Assembly: GCA_027035765.1 (NCBI GenBank)
Contig: JALVUD010000044.1
Span: forward strand, 62,001-126,000
Length of the DNA stretch: 64,000 bases
Origin: Campylobacteraceae bacterium
GTDB taxonomy: Bacteria; Campylobacterota; Campylobacteria; Campylobacterales; Sulfurovaceae
Direction: 5' to 3'
Shown here: positions 1 to 7,380 of the stretch, one piece after another
How the letters are laid out: every line of letters starts with the position of its first letter
How positions within the stretch are numbered: position 1 is the stretch's first letter
Position numbers and translations under genes: made by a program
The notes under the pieces: model-generated
Seen by the model: only the letters and a program-made list of their open reading frames with translations
Told to the model about the DNA's origin: nothing
The model's database searches: none

Positions 1-629
1 TAGCCGTGTTCCTCCATCACCCGCTCGGCCAGCCGGTATCCGGGCCACTCCATCGCAAAAGGGCGATCCCGCGCCTCCATCAGCTCCGCCGCCAGCCCCA
101 TCGCGTCGATGAAACCGGAGCAGACCACGATCCGATCCGCATGGCAGCGGGTCCCGCGGATCCGGTTGAGATAGGAGGCGATCTGCTCACGAAACCCCGC
201 CTCCCCCTGCCCGTCGGGATAGGCGCCGAAGTCCAGATCCTCCTGCAGCACCCGCGCGCTGAGACGCCGCCAGGTTTTGACGGGGAAAATTTCGGGGCTC
301 AGACGCGCCGGATAGAAGTCGTAGCGTACCCGCTCTGCCCCGATAAGACTTTTTTGGGCGTCGGGCTCTTTGTCGGGGATGTGGTCGACCGCCAGGAGAT
401 CCTCGGCGACGAAATAGCCCGACCGTGGGCGGCTCTCGATGTACCCTTCGGCATAAAGTTGGGAATAGGCGGCCTCCACCGTAGTGCGGCTGATGCGGTT
501 TTCGGCTGCCAGCGCCCGGATGGAAGGGAGCCTGGCCCCCGGTTTCGCCTCGTGAAGGATCCACTCTTTCAAAGTGAGGTAGAGGCGTTCGGTGAGGGTC
601 CCGCTCCCCTCCGGCAGTTTCAATATCAC
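1..629 (-). CDS. MocR/PdxR-type GntR-family regulator with aminotransferase-like domain (3' end beyond window)
   Basis: Partial: at least 209 residues read from a GTG at 629 to the window edge. I chose GTG because a GAGGGGG ribosome-binding site lies 6 bases upstream and the ATG at 651 runs into a stop after eight codons. Residues about 8-75 form a winged helix-turn-helix of GntR type (LPSIRALAAENRISRTTVE), followed by the start of a fold-type I aminotransferase-like domain (YDFYPARLSPEIFP, then DFGAYPDGQGEAGFREQI). Known family members bind PLP in the C-terminal domain and control vitamin B6 or amine genes. The gene is divergent from a pyridoxamine-oxidase-like gene at 721, so that gene is the likely target (inference). 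The catalytic-lysine region lies outside the window, so PLP binding cannot be judged. Confidence 0.85.
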   Translation of the reverse strand, partial: MILKLPEGSGTLTERLYLTLKEWILHEAKPGARLPSIRALAAENRISRTTVEAAYSQLYAEGYIESRPRSGYFVAEDLLAVDHIPDKEPDAQKSLIGAERVRYDFYPARLSPEIFPVKTWRRLSARVLQEDLDFGAYPDGQGEAGFREQIASYLNRIRGTRCHADRIVVCSGFIDAMGLAAELMEARDRPFAMEWPGYRLAERVMEEHG

Positions 630-720
630 AACTGTCCCCCTCTTTTTTTCATTATTTGGCCCTTTTACTAAGGTCAGATCGGCGCTATCATAGCGTATCC
701 ACTTGAGAGGAAGCAGGATC

Positions 721-1323
721 ATGAATGCGGAAACGATACAGAGAATTCTGGAGACGTCCCCCTACGCCAGTCTGGCATTGAGAGAAAAAGAGGGGGTGTC
801 GGTCGTCCCCGTCAGTTTCGCCGGAGACAGGGAAGCGATCTATTTTCACGGCAAAAAGGGCGGCAGAAAAATGGAGGCGATCCGTCAAAGCTCACATGTC
901 TTTGTCAGTATCGTCGAACTGGGGAGTCTGATCCCCTCCTACTTCAGCTCCGAGGAGGGGCTGGCCTGTCCGGCGACGCAGTTTTTTGCCTCTCTGGAGA
1001 TCGAGGGATCTGCCCGGGAGCTCCACTCCTCAAATGAGAAGGCCCGGGCGCTGGAAAAACTGATGCGAAAATACCAACCGGAAGGCAATTACCTCCCTCT
1101 GGACAATGAACCCCGCTATGCCAAAGCCCTGGAGGCCACGGCGGTGGTGGAAATCGCCGTCGAGCAGATCCATACCAAAGTCAAATACGGGCAGAAGCTC
1201 CCTGCCGAACGTTGGGAGAGGATCCATCGTTTTCTCGCGGAGAGGGGGACAGCTCTGGATCTGGAGACTCTACGACGGATGGAACACTATCGCAAAAAGG
1301 AGAAGAGCAATGGAAATTCGTAA
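721..1323 (+). CDS. Pyridoxamine 5'-phosphate oxidase-like (FMN-binding split-barrel) protein
   Basis: 200 residues. ATG 721 is preceded by GAGAGGAAG; an in-frame TTG at 703 is less likely. The N-terminal stretch (SPYASLALREKEGVSVVPVS, then IYFHGKKGGRKMEAI) matches the split-barrel flavin-binding fold of the 5-nitroimidazole reductase/PNPOx-like group, where residues around the K-x-x-K segment contact FMN phosphate. Such proteins are flavoenzymes or flavin chaperones of mostly unknown substrate. The last codons overlap the next gene (GNAT, 1310) by 14 bases, so the two are co-transcribed. The divergent MocR-like regulator suggests a link to B6 or amine metabolism (inference). Family placement is good; the reaction is unknown. 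Confidence 0.8.
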   Translation: MNAETIQRILETSPYASLALREKEGVSVVPVSFAGDREAIYFHGKKGGRKMEAIRQSSHVFVSIVELGSLIPSYFSSEEGLACPATQFFASLEIEGSARELHSSNEKARALEKLMRKYQPEGNYLPLDNEPRYAKALEATAVVEIAVEQIHTKVKYGQKLPAERWERIHRFLAERGTALDLETLRRMEHYRKKEKSNGNS

Positions 1324-1921
1324 CGCTACACCGGAAGATATCGACGCGATTTTGCGTCTGCACCGCTGCTATCAGGTCGATACGATCGCCGACGAGGATC
1401 GCTCCGACGGCTTCGTCACCACCGACTTCACCCCCGAGCTGCTGCGGGAGCTCATCGAGAGCGATGAGGGCTTTTTCATCGCCGCCCGTGAAGATGGAGA
1501 GATCGCCGGCTACGTGATGGCCGCTTCGTGGGGGTTCTGCTCCCGCTGGCCCATTTTCGCCCGGATGATCGAAGATCTGCCGACGCTGAGCTACCGGGGA
1601 ATCCCACTCTCGACGGAAAACTCCTATCAGTACGGCCCCGTCTGCATCGACAAACCCTCCCGAGGGAGCGGACTGCTGGAAGAGATTTTCGAATTCGCCC
1701 GGGAAGCGATGCAGCCCAGCTATCCGGTGCTGGTGACCTTCGTCAACAAACAAAACCCCCGCTCCTACGCGGCCCACAGCCGAAAACTGGGGCTCGATAC
1801 GATCACGGAGTTCGCTTTCAACGGCAACGAATACTACGAAATGGCCTGTTTGACCGGGGAGGATCTGGAAAGACGGCTGGAGAACCAAACTTTGGCAACG
1901 CGAATTCATTCGCGTCTATAG
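1310..1921 (+). CDS. GNAT-family N-acetyltransferase
   Basis: 203 residues. ATG 1310 sits inside the end of the preceding flavin-protein gene, with AAAAGGAGAAG as ribosome-binding site. The N-terminus (MEIRNATPEDIDAILRLH) and the FFIAAREDGEIAGYVM strand are typical of the GNAT fold; YGPVCIDKPSRGSGLLEEI corresponds to the acetyl-CoA-binding beta4-alpha3 element, with R/G-x-G modified to SRGSG. A C-terminal strand (NGNEYYEMAC) follows. Substrate unknown. Translational coupling to the upstream gene implies a shared function. The last residues (RIHSRL) run into a repeat-rich gap that begins with a small hairpin at 1954. Confidence 0.85.
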   Translation: MEIRNATPEDIDAILRLHRCYQVDTIADEDRSDGFVTTDFTPELLRELIESDEGFFIAAREDGEIAGYVMAASWGFCSRWPIFARMIEDLPTLSYRGIPLSTENSYQYGPVCIDKPSRGSGLLEEIFEFAREAMQPSYPVLVTFVNKQNPRSYAAHSRKLGLDTITEFAFNGNEYYEMACLTGEDLERRLENQTLATRIHSRL

Positions 1922-1953
1922 AGGAGGGAAGCCTTTTTGTGTCAACCCCTTTT

Positions 1954-1971
1954 CCGGGAATAAATTCCCGG
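1954..1971. repeat. Mini-hairpin CCGGGAAT-AA-ATTCCCGG
   Basis: Perfect 8-bp inverted repeat with a 2-base loop, 33 bases after the GNAT gene. It is the same type as the hairpins at 4993-5010 and 33516-33533 (GCGGGA..TCCC type). No T-tract follows, so it is better read as an interspersed palindromic element than a terminator. Confidence 0.6.
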
Positions 1972-2009
1972 TTCCGTAAAACGACATTGCGAAGCTACCC
2001 CAACCAAAG

Positions 2010-2044
2010 TTCCTAACTCCTCATTCCTAACTCCTAACTCTTCT
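2010..2044. repeat. Degenerate heptanucleotide tandem repeat at the dusB 3' end
   Basis: Five phased heptads on the + strand (TTCCTAA, CTCCTCA, then two more of this type and CTCTTCT). On the dusB strand they read GAGTTAG-like units; the dusB stop TAG (2036-2034) is part of the array. Same class as arrays at 4899, 5057, 8593, 8637, 30982, 32515, 32591, 33731 and 40590. Confidence 0.8.
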
Positions 2045-2987
2045 TTAGAGGCTTCTGGGAAAAAAACTCCTCCACCTTCCGGCGCATCAGTGCCGGATCG
2101 GTGATGGTGTTGACATCGTTGCGAAAGGCAGCGGCACCGGGATAGCCCACCTTGGAGTAGGTATGCAGGTGCTTGCGGAAGAGAAAGATACCGTAGTCGC
2201 CGTAATGCTCGATCATCCGATCGAAATGCTCCAGCACCACCTCCCGGATCAGTTCGGGAGGCGGGGTGTCGATCCCCTCTTTGATCTGGGCGAAGATCCA
2301 GGGTTTGCCCACGGCGGCCCGGCCGATCATCACCCCGTCACATCCGGTATACTCCAACACCCAGCGGGCCTTTTCGGGGGAGTCGATGTCACCGTTGGCG
2401 ATGACCGGGACGGAGACCGCCTCTTTGACCTCACGGATAGCATCGTAATCGACGGGAGCCTTGTAGCGCCCGGCCCGGGTGCGGCCGTGTACGGCGATGA
2501 AGTCGGCCCCGGCCTCCTCCATCACCTTGGCCAGCTCCACGTGGTTTTTCTCTTTGACCCCTAGTCGCATTTTGACGGAGGTGTAGGATTTGTCGGAGTA
2601 TTTTTTGATGGTCTCGATGGCCCGTCCCAGGCCTTCGGGATCTCCCAGCAGTGCGCTTCCCTGGAGATTGTTGACGATCTTGGGGGCGGGGCAGCCGCAG
2701 TTGAGATCGATCCCGTCGATCCCCTCCCGCGCGTTGAGCACCTCCAGCGTCCGCTTGATGATCTCCGGATCACTGCCGGCGATCTGCACGCTGTAGGGAC
2801 TCTCCAGCGGGGACTTCTCCAGCATCTTCTGGGTCTTTTTGCTCCCGTGGGCCAGGGCGTTGGAGCTGATCATCTCACTGACGGTCAGATCGACACCGAA
2901 CTTTTTGACAACGGAGCGAAAAGGGAGATCGGTAAAGCCCGCCAGTGGAGCGAGCACATAGAGTGGTCGGGAAAAATCAGGCCTCAT
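2034..2987 (-). CDS. dusB: tRNA-dihydrouridine synthase (DusB type)
   Basis: 317 residues from ATG 2987, which overlaps the stop of the upstream gene by 11 bases (ATGAGGCCTGA). FMN-dependent enzyme reducing uridine to dihydrouridine in tRNA D-loops. Visible hallmarks: LAPLAGFTDLPFR near the N-terminus, IDLNCGCPAPKIV with the catalytic Cys, the FMN-phosphate loop VHGRTRAGRY, and IANGDIDSPE then GCDGVMIGRAAVGKPW. Full length for the family. It ends the minus-strand group rlmH-dksA-membrane protein-dusB. The last two residues and the stop codon lie in a heptad repeat array, so the C-terminus may have drifted. Confidence 0.93.
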   Translation of the reverse strand: MRPDFSRPLYVLAPLAGFTDLPFRSVVKKFGVDLTVSEMISSNALAHGSKKTQKMLEKSPLESPYSVQIAGSDPEIIKRTLEVLNAREGIDGIDLNCGCPAPKIVNNLQGSALLGDPEGLGRAIETIKKYSDKSYTSVKMRLGVKEKNHVELAKVMEEAGADFIAVHGRTRAGRYKAPVDYDAIREVKEAVSVPVIANGDIDSPEKARWVLEYTGCDGVMIGRAAVGKPWIFAQIKEGIDTPPPELIREVVLEHFDRMIEHYGDYGIFLFRKHLHTYSKVGYPGAAAFRNDVNTITDPALMRRKVEEFFSQKPLKKS

Positions 2988-4017
2988 TGCAGGCGATATG
3001 AGCATCGATCAGGTCATCGATGCGGAAGTGGTGTTTCTCCCGTTTGAGGATCAAGAGGGCCCGGAAGGGCTTGAAATCATTCTCGCCATGTTCTTCCAGG
3101 AATTTCTCCGCATCGTCGATCATCTCATACTCGAACAAGAGATAGAGATAGGCGCTTTGGGCCGCCTCTTTCTCTTTGGCCAATTCTTTGAAGAGTGCCA
3201 GGTTCTGATCGGGATTGAAGTGACGTAATGCTGATTGAAGCAGACGAATATAATCGGGGCACTCCAGAGGGAAATGGACGGTAAAGATCTTGGCCATTTC
3301 AGGAGAGAATCCCAGATCTTCCTTTTTGCTATCGATACGTTCGAGGAGCCGGTAGAGATGTTTTTTATCCATCATGGGGAGGAAACGTTTGAGCTTGTAG
3401 AGATCTTCCCGTTCCACCATCGCCTCCAGCGCCCGCTCGACTACGGTAGGATCATAAGACTCTCTGGCCTGCAGGACATCTTCGGCAAAACGTTTTTCAT
3501 GAGCGATACGGTTGATCTGATTTTGAACCACCAGCGGATTCTCTTTGGAGAGAAAACGCTCCACCTTTTTGGCCCGCAGATCCACATACTCACCGTTCTC
3601 AATCTTCTTGACCCACTCGATGGTCTGCATCAGCTTGTCGGAGAGTCCGTGGATGTTACCCACTACCTGGATCCGGGAGACGTTGAGCAGAGGCGCTCCC
3701 TCTTTCATCTTGGGGATGGAATAGTGATGCTCTTTAGGCTCCTGGAGCAGTGCCCAGTAGAGGGCGTCTTTGAGCTCTTCGGCATCCCGGACCCATTTGC
3801 GGCGCTGGAAATAGCCCCGGGTACCGTGATAGGTCATATGCAGAAGGGTCAGGAGAAAGAGGAGAAGAAGCGGGAGGGCTATCCAGACGGCAACCGGCAG
3901 ATTGATCGTCACCCCCATAATCGTGAGGCTATGATACCCCGGATAGAAGAAATAGGTCACTCCTGTGGCGATGGCGATAAAGACAAGGCCCGAAAAGAAA
4001 TAGGTCCCCAGACGCAT
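2977..4017 (-). CDS. Conserved membrane-anchored protein of Campylobacterota, function unknown
   Basis: 346 residues. Two N-terminal membrane segments (about residues 7-26 and 42-62; GLVFIAIATGVTYFF and VAVWIALPLLLLFLLTLL) are followed by a charged, helical cytoplasmic region of about 270 residues that looks like degenerate helical repeats (VVERALEAMVEREDLYKLKRF, QSAYLYLLFEYEMIDDAEKF). I recognise no catalytic motif. The slot between a dksA-like gene and dusB is, from memory, occupied by a similar membrane protein in Campylobacter. The stop overlaps the dusB start. A scaffold or assembly role is only a guess. Confidence 0.8.
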   Translation of the reverse strand: MRLGTYFFSGLVFIAIATGVTYFFYPGYHSLTIMGVTINLPVAVWIALPLLLLFLLTLLHMTYHGTRGYFQRRKWVRDAEELKDALYWALLQEPKEHHYSIPKMKEGAPLLNVSRIQVVGNIHGLSDKLMQTIEWVKKIENGEYVDLRAKKVERFLSKENPLVVQNQINRIAHEKRFAEDVLQARESYDPTVVERALEAMVEREDLYKLKRFLPMMDKKHLYRLLERIDSKKEDLGFSPEMAKIFTVHFPLECPDYIRLLQSALRHFNPDQNLALFKELAKEKEAAQSAYLYLLFEYEMIDDAEKFLEEHGENDFKPFRALLILKREKHHFRIDDLIDAHIACNEA

Positions 4018-4051
4018 GATTCACTCCTCCTCTGTTCTTTTTACGGTACCT

Positions 4052-4405
4052 TCAGTGCTCCCGCTCTACGATTTCACGACAGACGATGCAGTAACGTGCA
4101 AAGTTTTTAACCTTCAGCCGTTCAATACCGATGGGTTCTTCGCACATTTCACAGATACCGTAGGTTCCGGCTTTTATTTTACCCAAAGCGATTTCGATCT
4201 CGTTGAGTTCGGCCCGCTGTTGCCGGATGATCCGATCGTCGATATCGGTCTCGATAGCCAGGGCGGCGAAGTCACCTTCGTCCTTGGGCTCCTGGTTCTG
4301 CATCATTACAATTTTATTCTCTGCCTCTTCAAGGTTCTTGAGAATCTGAGCCTTGCGCTCAGTCAATTCCTTCTCGAACTCCTGCAGCTCTTTCTGTGTC
4401 AGCAT
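4052..4405 (-). CDS. DksA/TraR-family zinc-finger regulator
   Basis: 117 residues. A long coiled-coil hairpin (residues about 1-80, ELTERKAQILKNLEEAENKI) is followed by a four-cysteine zinc finger, CEMC (about 88-91) and CIVC (about 109-112). DksA proteins insert the coiled coil into the RNA polymerase secondary channel and, with ppGpp, tune rRNA and amino-acid promoters. The coiled-coil tip has a D-x-x-A-like segment (DEGDFAALAIETDID), as expected for an active DksA. It is shorter than E. coli DksA (151), as usual for Campylobacterota. It follows rlmH by 16 bases in the same transcription unit. Confidence 0.9.
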   Translation of the reverse strand: MLTQKELQEFEKELTERKAQILKNLEEAENKIVMMQNQEPKDEGDFAALAIETDIDDRIIRQQRAELNEIEIALGKIKAGTYGICEMCEEPIGIERLKVKNFARYCIVCREIVEREH

Positions 4406-4421
4406 GGCGACTCCTGCCAGT

Positions 4422-4883
4422 TTATTTGTGGTACGGATGGTTATGAAGGATCGAAAGACCCCGAAAGATCTGTTCCATCAAAACCACTTTGACCAGCTTG
4501 TGTGAAAGCGTAATTCTACCAAAGGAAACGGATTTGTTACTTGTGTCGACAAAAGGGCGTTCGAAGCCGTAGGCACCGCCGATGTAGAAGTTGACCACCG
4601 CCCGATCCTTAAGCAGATCTGCAAAATCGAAACTACTGATCGATTTCCCCTCCGGATCCAGGACCACATCGTAACCGCTCCCCCGATAACGTTCCAGGGC
4701 CTGGGTGTAGGATCGTTGCGCCGCCTCCGGGTTCTGCTCCTGGGCCCGGGCGATCTCTTTGGTAAAGATCTCATGTACTTCCACCTGTGCCCAGGGACGG
4801 CAAAGTTTTCGATAGTGCTCCACCAGGGGCTCGTAGAGCTCTTTTTTGCCTTTTTTGTCGATGATGTAGAGGTTGATTTTCAT
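4422..4883 (-). CDS. rlmH: 23S rRNA (pseudouridine1915-N3)-methyltransferase RlmH
   Basis: 153 residues, usual length. SPOUT-class enzyme that methylates pseudouridine 1915 in helix 69 of 23S rRNA in assembled ribosomes. Features: LDPEGKSISSFDFA (family LD-x-x-G-x-x-x-S-S motif), the AdoMet-binding knot FYIGGAYGFERPF (family F-x-I-G-G-x-x-G), and the C-terminal LSHKLVKVVLMEQIFRGLSILHNHPYHK (family H-x-x-x-R-x-x-x-x-EQ-x-YRA variant) ending in the expected PYHK. First gene of the rlmH-dksA-membrane protein-dusB unit; its upstream gap is filled by repeats. Confidence 0.95.
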   Translation of the reverse strand: MKINLYIIDKKGKKELYEPLVEHYRKLCRPWAQVEVHEIFTKEIARAQEQNPEAAQRSYTQALERYRGSGYDVVLDPEGKSISSFDFADLLKDRAVVNFYIGGAYGFERPFVDTSNKSVSFGRITLSHKLVKVVLMEQIFRGLSILHNHPYHK

Positions 4884-4898
4884 TGTTTTTCCAATTTC

Positions 4899-4975
4899 GT
4901 GCTACGTGTTATGTGCCAAGTGCTAAGTATTGAGTCGCAAGGTGACCAGTCATTGGTCACTGGTTATTGGGGCAG
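4899..4975. repeat. Eleven-unit degenerate heptanucleotide array
   Basis: Continuous 7-base phasing for 77 bases upstream of rlmH: units such as GTGCTAC and GTGTTAT, then GTATTGA, then AGTCATT, GGTCACT and GGTTATT. Units drift in sequence while the 7-base period holds, so the array evolves by unit duplication with mutation. It runs directly into the AGGGCTTTCGTCCT hairpin at 4974. Confidence 0.75.
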
Positions 4976-5044
4976 GGCTTTCGTCCTGCACTGCGGGAAT
5001 GAATTCCCGCCTCCATTCCAATCGATAGCATTGCGTAGCAACGC
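4974..5044. repeat. Cluster of three mini-hairpins
   Basis: AGGGCTTTCGTCCT at 4974-4987, GCGGGAATGAATTCCCGC at 4993-5010, and GCATTGC-GTA-GCAACGC at 5028-5044. The first two recur together at 33498-33533, the third at 30956-30972. The gap 4884-5077 is thus entirely mosaic repeat sequence with no gene. Confidence 0.7.
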
Positions 5045-5056
5045 AAACCGAAACTG

Positions 5057-5091
5057 CCAACTACTCACTCCTCACTCCTAATTCCTCACTC
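5057..5091. repeat. Heptanucleotide array at the helicase 3' end
   Basis: Units CTCACTC (three times), CTAATTC and CCAACTA on the + strand, that is GAGTGAG on the coding strand. The helicase stop TAG (5080-5078) and its last three codons lie inside the array. Confidence 0.8.
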
Positions 5092-6391
5092 GTTTTTGCG
5101 ATTCAACAGAATCGTAAAAACGCACCACTCTTTCATCCACTCGGATCGCCTGCTCCAGATAGCGTTCCAGATCTCCCCGGTTGAAGTCGATCTTGAGCCC
5201 TTTGGGGTCGGTGGCCCGGGAGATCGCCACGTAGAACTGGCTGGGGACGAAGAGGGTGTCGACATTGCAGACCAGCCGGTCGATGCTCATCCCCTGGGAC
5301 TTGTGGATCGTCACCGCATAGGCGGGTTTGAGAGGAAACTGTTTCAGGATCGCCAGAGGACGCATCTCCACCCTGCCCTCGCCGTCCAGTGTCGGCTCCC
5401 CCAGAACAAACTCGTGAGGCTCCACCCGGACGAACTCGTTTGCCTTCTCCACGATCAGAAACTCCTCTTCCACCCCCCGGAGGATCCCCCGTTCTCCATT
5501 GACATAACGCCCCCATTTGTTGACGGTGAAGAGTACCGGTGCCCCCACCTTGAGCCGCAGCTGCTCCTGGACCGGCAGCATCTTTTTCCAGCTCTCCAGG
5601 CGCTTTTCGTGCAGGGCCTTCTCCTTCTCCAGCTCGGCAAAAAAGAGATACTCCTCCCCCTCCAGCCGATCCAGAGACTCCCGATTCATCCGCTCCACCT
5701 CCTGGTTGCGCCCAAAGAGCCAGGTGGGATCGAGGCCGTAGACCTCTTCGTTGTTGCAGAGCTTCAACAGATAGTCCGTCACCTCTCGGTCCCGGATCCC
5801 CTGTCGGATCTTTGAGAGGATCCGGGTAAACTCCGTATCCCGGGTCCGGTGCATCTGCTTCAGCTCCACCGTATGCGGAGCGAAGCTTTCCCAGGCCCCA
5901 CTCTCGAAGGCGTAGACCGCTTCACCGAAAAGAGAATCGGAAGGTCGATCGCTGCGGACCACCGGCGGAAGCTGATAGAAATCCCCCACGAACATCACCC
6001 GCCCGCTATAGCCCAGGCTCTCCAGACGGTAGCGGATCATCTCCAGGGTCTCGACGCCGATCATGCTCACCTCATCGATGACGATGAGCTCCGTCGCCTT
6101 CAACAGCCGTTTCAGATCTGCCAGGCGTTTCTTGTTGCGCCGGTCATGTTCCCGCAGCACTTCGAAACTGTTGCAGATCCCCAGGACAAAAAAGCTGTGC
6201 AGAGTCACGCCCCCGATGTTGACGGCACTCACTCCGGTCGAACCCAGGGCCACGACCCCACGCTCCTGCTCCCGGTAGGCTTCGATGATTCGGTTGGTCA
6301 TCCAGCTCTTGCCGGTCCCCGCCGCTCCGGTGAGAAAGAGATGGCCCTGCTCCAACATCTGCAAAAGATCATCAACGGTGGGATCGCTCAC
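5078..6391 (-). CDS. Pif1/RecD-like superfamily 1B DNA helicase
   Basis: 437 residues from GTG 6391, chosen for AAGGAG six bases upstream; an ATG further upstream lacks such a site and would extend through the promoter region. Motifs: Walker A GAAGTGKSW (residues about 23-31), LGSTGVSAVNIGG, Walker B IVIDEVSMI, motif III FVGDFYQLPPV, and the C-terminal VTIHKSQGMS and FYVAISRA motifs of SF1B helicases. Pif1-like enzymes move 5' to 3' and resolve G-quadruplexes or R-loops; bacterial members are often accessory. Single gene; the C-terminal RVRN is encoded by heptad repeat. Most Campylobacterota carry a homologue at variable loci (recollection). Confidence 0.88.
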   Translation of the reverse strand: MSDPTVDDLLQMLEQGHLFLTGAAGTGKSWMTNRIIEAYREQERGVVALGSTGVSAVNIGGVTLHSFFVLGICNSFEVLREHDRRNKKRLADLKRLLKATELIVIDEVSMIGVETLEMIRYRLESLGYSGRVMFVGDFYQLPPVVRSDRPSDSLFGEAVYAFESGAWESFAPHTVELKQMHRTRDTEFTRILSKIRQGIRDREVTDYLLKLCNNEEVYGLDPTWLFGRNQEVERMNRESLDRLEGEEYLFFAELEKEKALHEKRLESWKKMLPVQEQLRLKVGAPVLFTVNKWGRYVNGERGILRGVEEEFLIVEKANEFVRVEPHEFVLGEPTLDGEGRVEMRPLAILKQFPLKPAYAVTIHKSQGMSIDRLVCNVDTLFVPSQFYVAISRATDPKGLKIDFNRGDLERYLEQAIRVDERVVRFYDSVESQKRVRN

Positions 6392-6418
6392 AGAGGGCTC
6401 CTTGGGGAAATTTTGGGG

Positions 6419-6424
6419 AGTATA
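6419..6424 (-). promoter_or_regulatory. Probable -10 element of the helicase gene
   Basis: On the minus strand TATGCTATACT lies about 28 bases upstream of the GTG start; no convincing -35 box, which is usual for sigma70 promoters in this phylum. Confidence 0.4.
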
Positions 6425-6537
6425 GCATAGAGGCCAGGGAATGAGGAATTTTATCTGGTTGATAAAATCCGTCAAGCTGAGAGTTTTCGACTCGAAATCT
6501 GATCACCGCACAAACGACATGGCAGAAGCCCACACTC

Positions 6538-7347
6538 TCAGTGGGGTGTGATCGTGCAGTTGTTCTCCGTGCAGACCACATCCGCATCCAGGATAAAAGC
6601 CCGCTTCTGAATCGATTCGGGTAGAGAAAACCAGGCATCGCTTGAGATGCTGCCGTGTTTGCAGGTGAAGAGGATCGGGCCTTTGGGTGGGAGTTTGGAG
6701 AGATCCAGGGTCATGGCCTCTTCGTCGAAGGGGAGATTTTCCGCCCGCGGCAGGTGCCCTTTGGCGAATTGGGAGGCTTTGCGCACATCGATCAGATGCA
6801 GGCCGTTGGGGAAGGTCCCTTTGAGGAGCAGCGGAGCGATCCAGCGGGCGTCGATCCGGCTCTCGTCCTCCGGGTCCAGATAGAGCGCGGTCCCCTCCAC
6901 CGCGACCGGATCGGCTTTGGGGCGGTAGTTGTCGCCGCAGTCACAGGGTTTCGGGGCTCCCATGACGGGGAGATTGTGGCGTTTCCATTCGGGGTAGCCC
7001 CCTGCATAGACCTTCACTTCGTGATATCCCGCCTTGACCAGGCGATCGGCCAGCTTGGGGGCCAGACCGCATTGGGGGCCGTCGCAGAAGAGCACCATCG
7101 GAGCCGCTTTGTCGGCGGGGAGCCATTTGAGCATCCGTTTGAAACGCCGGATCGGGACATTCACGGCACGCATGATCGTCCCCTCACGGTAACGCGGGAA
7201 ACTCCGTGCATCGATAAACAGGGCAGAATAGGCATCGTAGCGCGCCTTGGCCTCTTTGAGGTCGATGCGCTTCCAGGCGGAAGCTGCAAGTCCGTAAGGC
7301 AGCAGCAGAGCGATCAGTATGAAGATCCGCCATCGCGTTCCAAACAT
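6538..7347 (-). CDS. Exported double-domain rhodanese-like sulfurtransferase
   Basis: 269 residues from ATG 7347 (GGAGGA just upstream). An N-terminal signal/anchor (IFILIALLLPYGLAASA) directs it to the periplasm. Two rhodanese modules: the first (about 30-125) with DARSFPRYREGTI and Cys-containing loop CDGPQCGLA; the second (about 165-255) with IDVRKASQFAKGHLP and active-loop TCKHGSISS. Both keep candidate persulfide cysteines. An insert between them is Cys-rich (CDCGDNY), and the tail has CTENNC. Such proteins carry sulfane sulfur in sulfur-oxidising Campylobacterota (inference). It lies 34 bases after batD and may be the last gene of the Bat operon. Confidence 0.85.
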   Translation of the reverse strand: MFGTRWRIFILIALLLPYGLAASAWKRIDLKEAKARYDAYSALFIDARSFPRYREGTIMRAVNVPIRRFKRMLKWLPADKAAPMVLFCDGPQCGLAPKLADRLVKAGYHEVKVYAGGYPEWKRHNLPVMGAPKPCDCGDNYRPKADPVAVEGTALYLDPEDESRIDARWIAPLLLKGTFPNGLHLIDVRKASQFAKGHLPRAENLPFDEEAMTLDLSKLPPKGPILFTCKHGSISSDAWFSLPESIQKRAFILDADVVCTENNCTITPH

Positions 7348-7380
7348 AATTCCTCCGACAAGCAATATCGGTATATCCTA

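Noticed and set aside
2010-5091. CRISPR array from the tandem repeats
   Set aside because: Units are 7 bases, contiguous and without spacers; no cas genes in the window.
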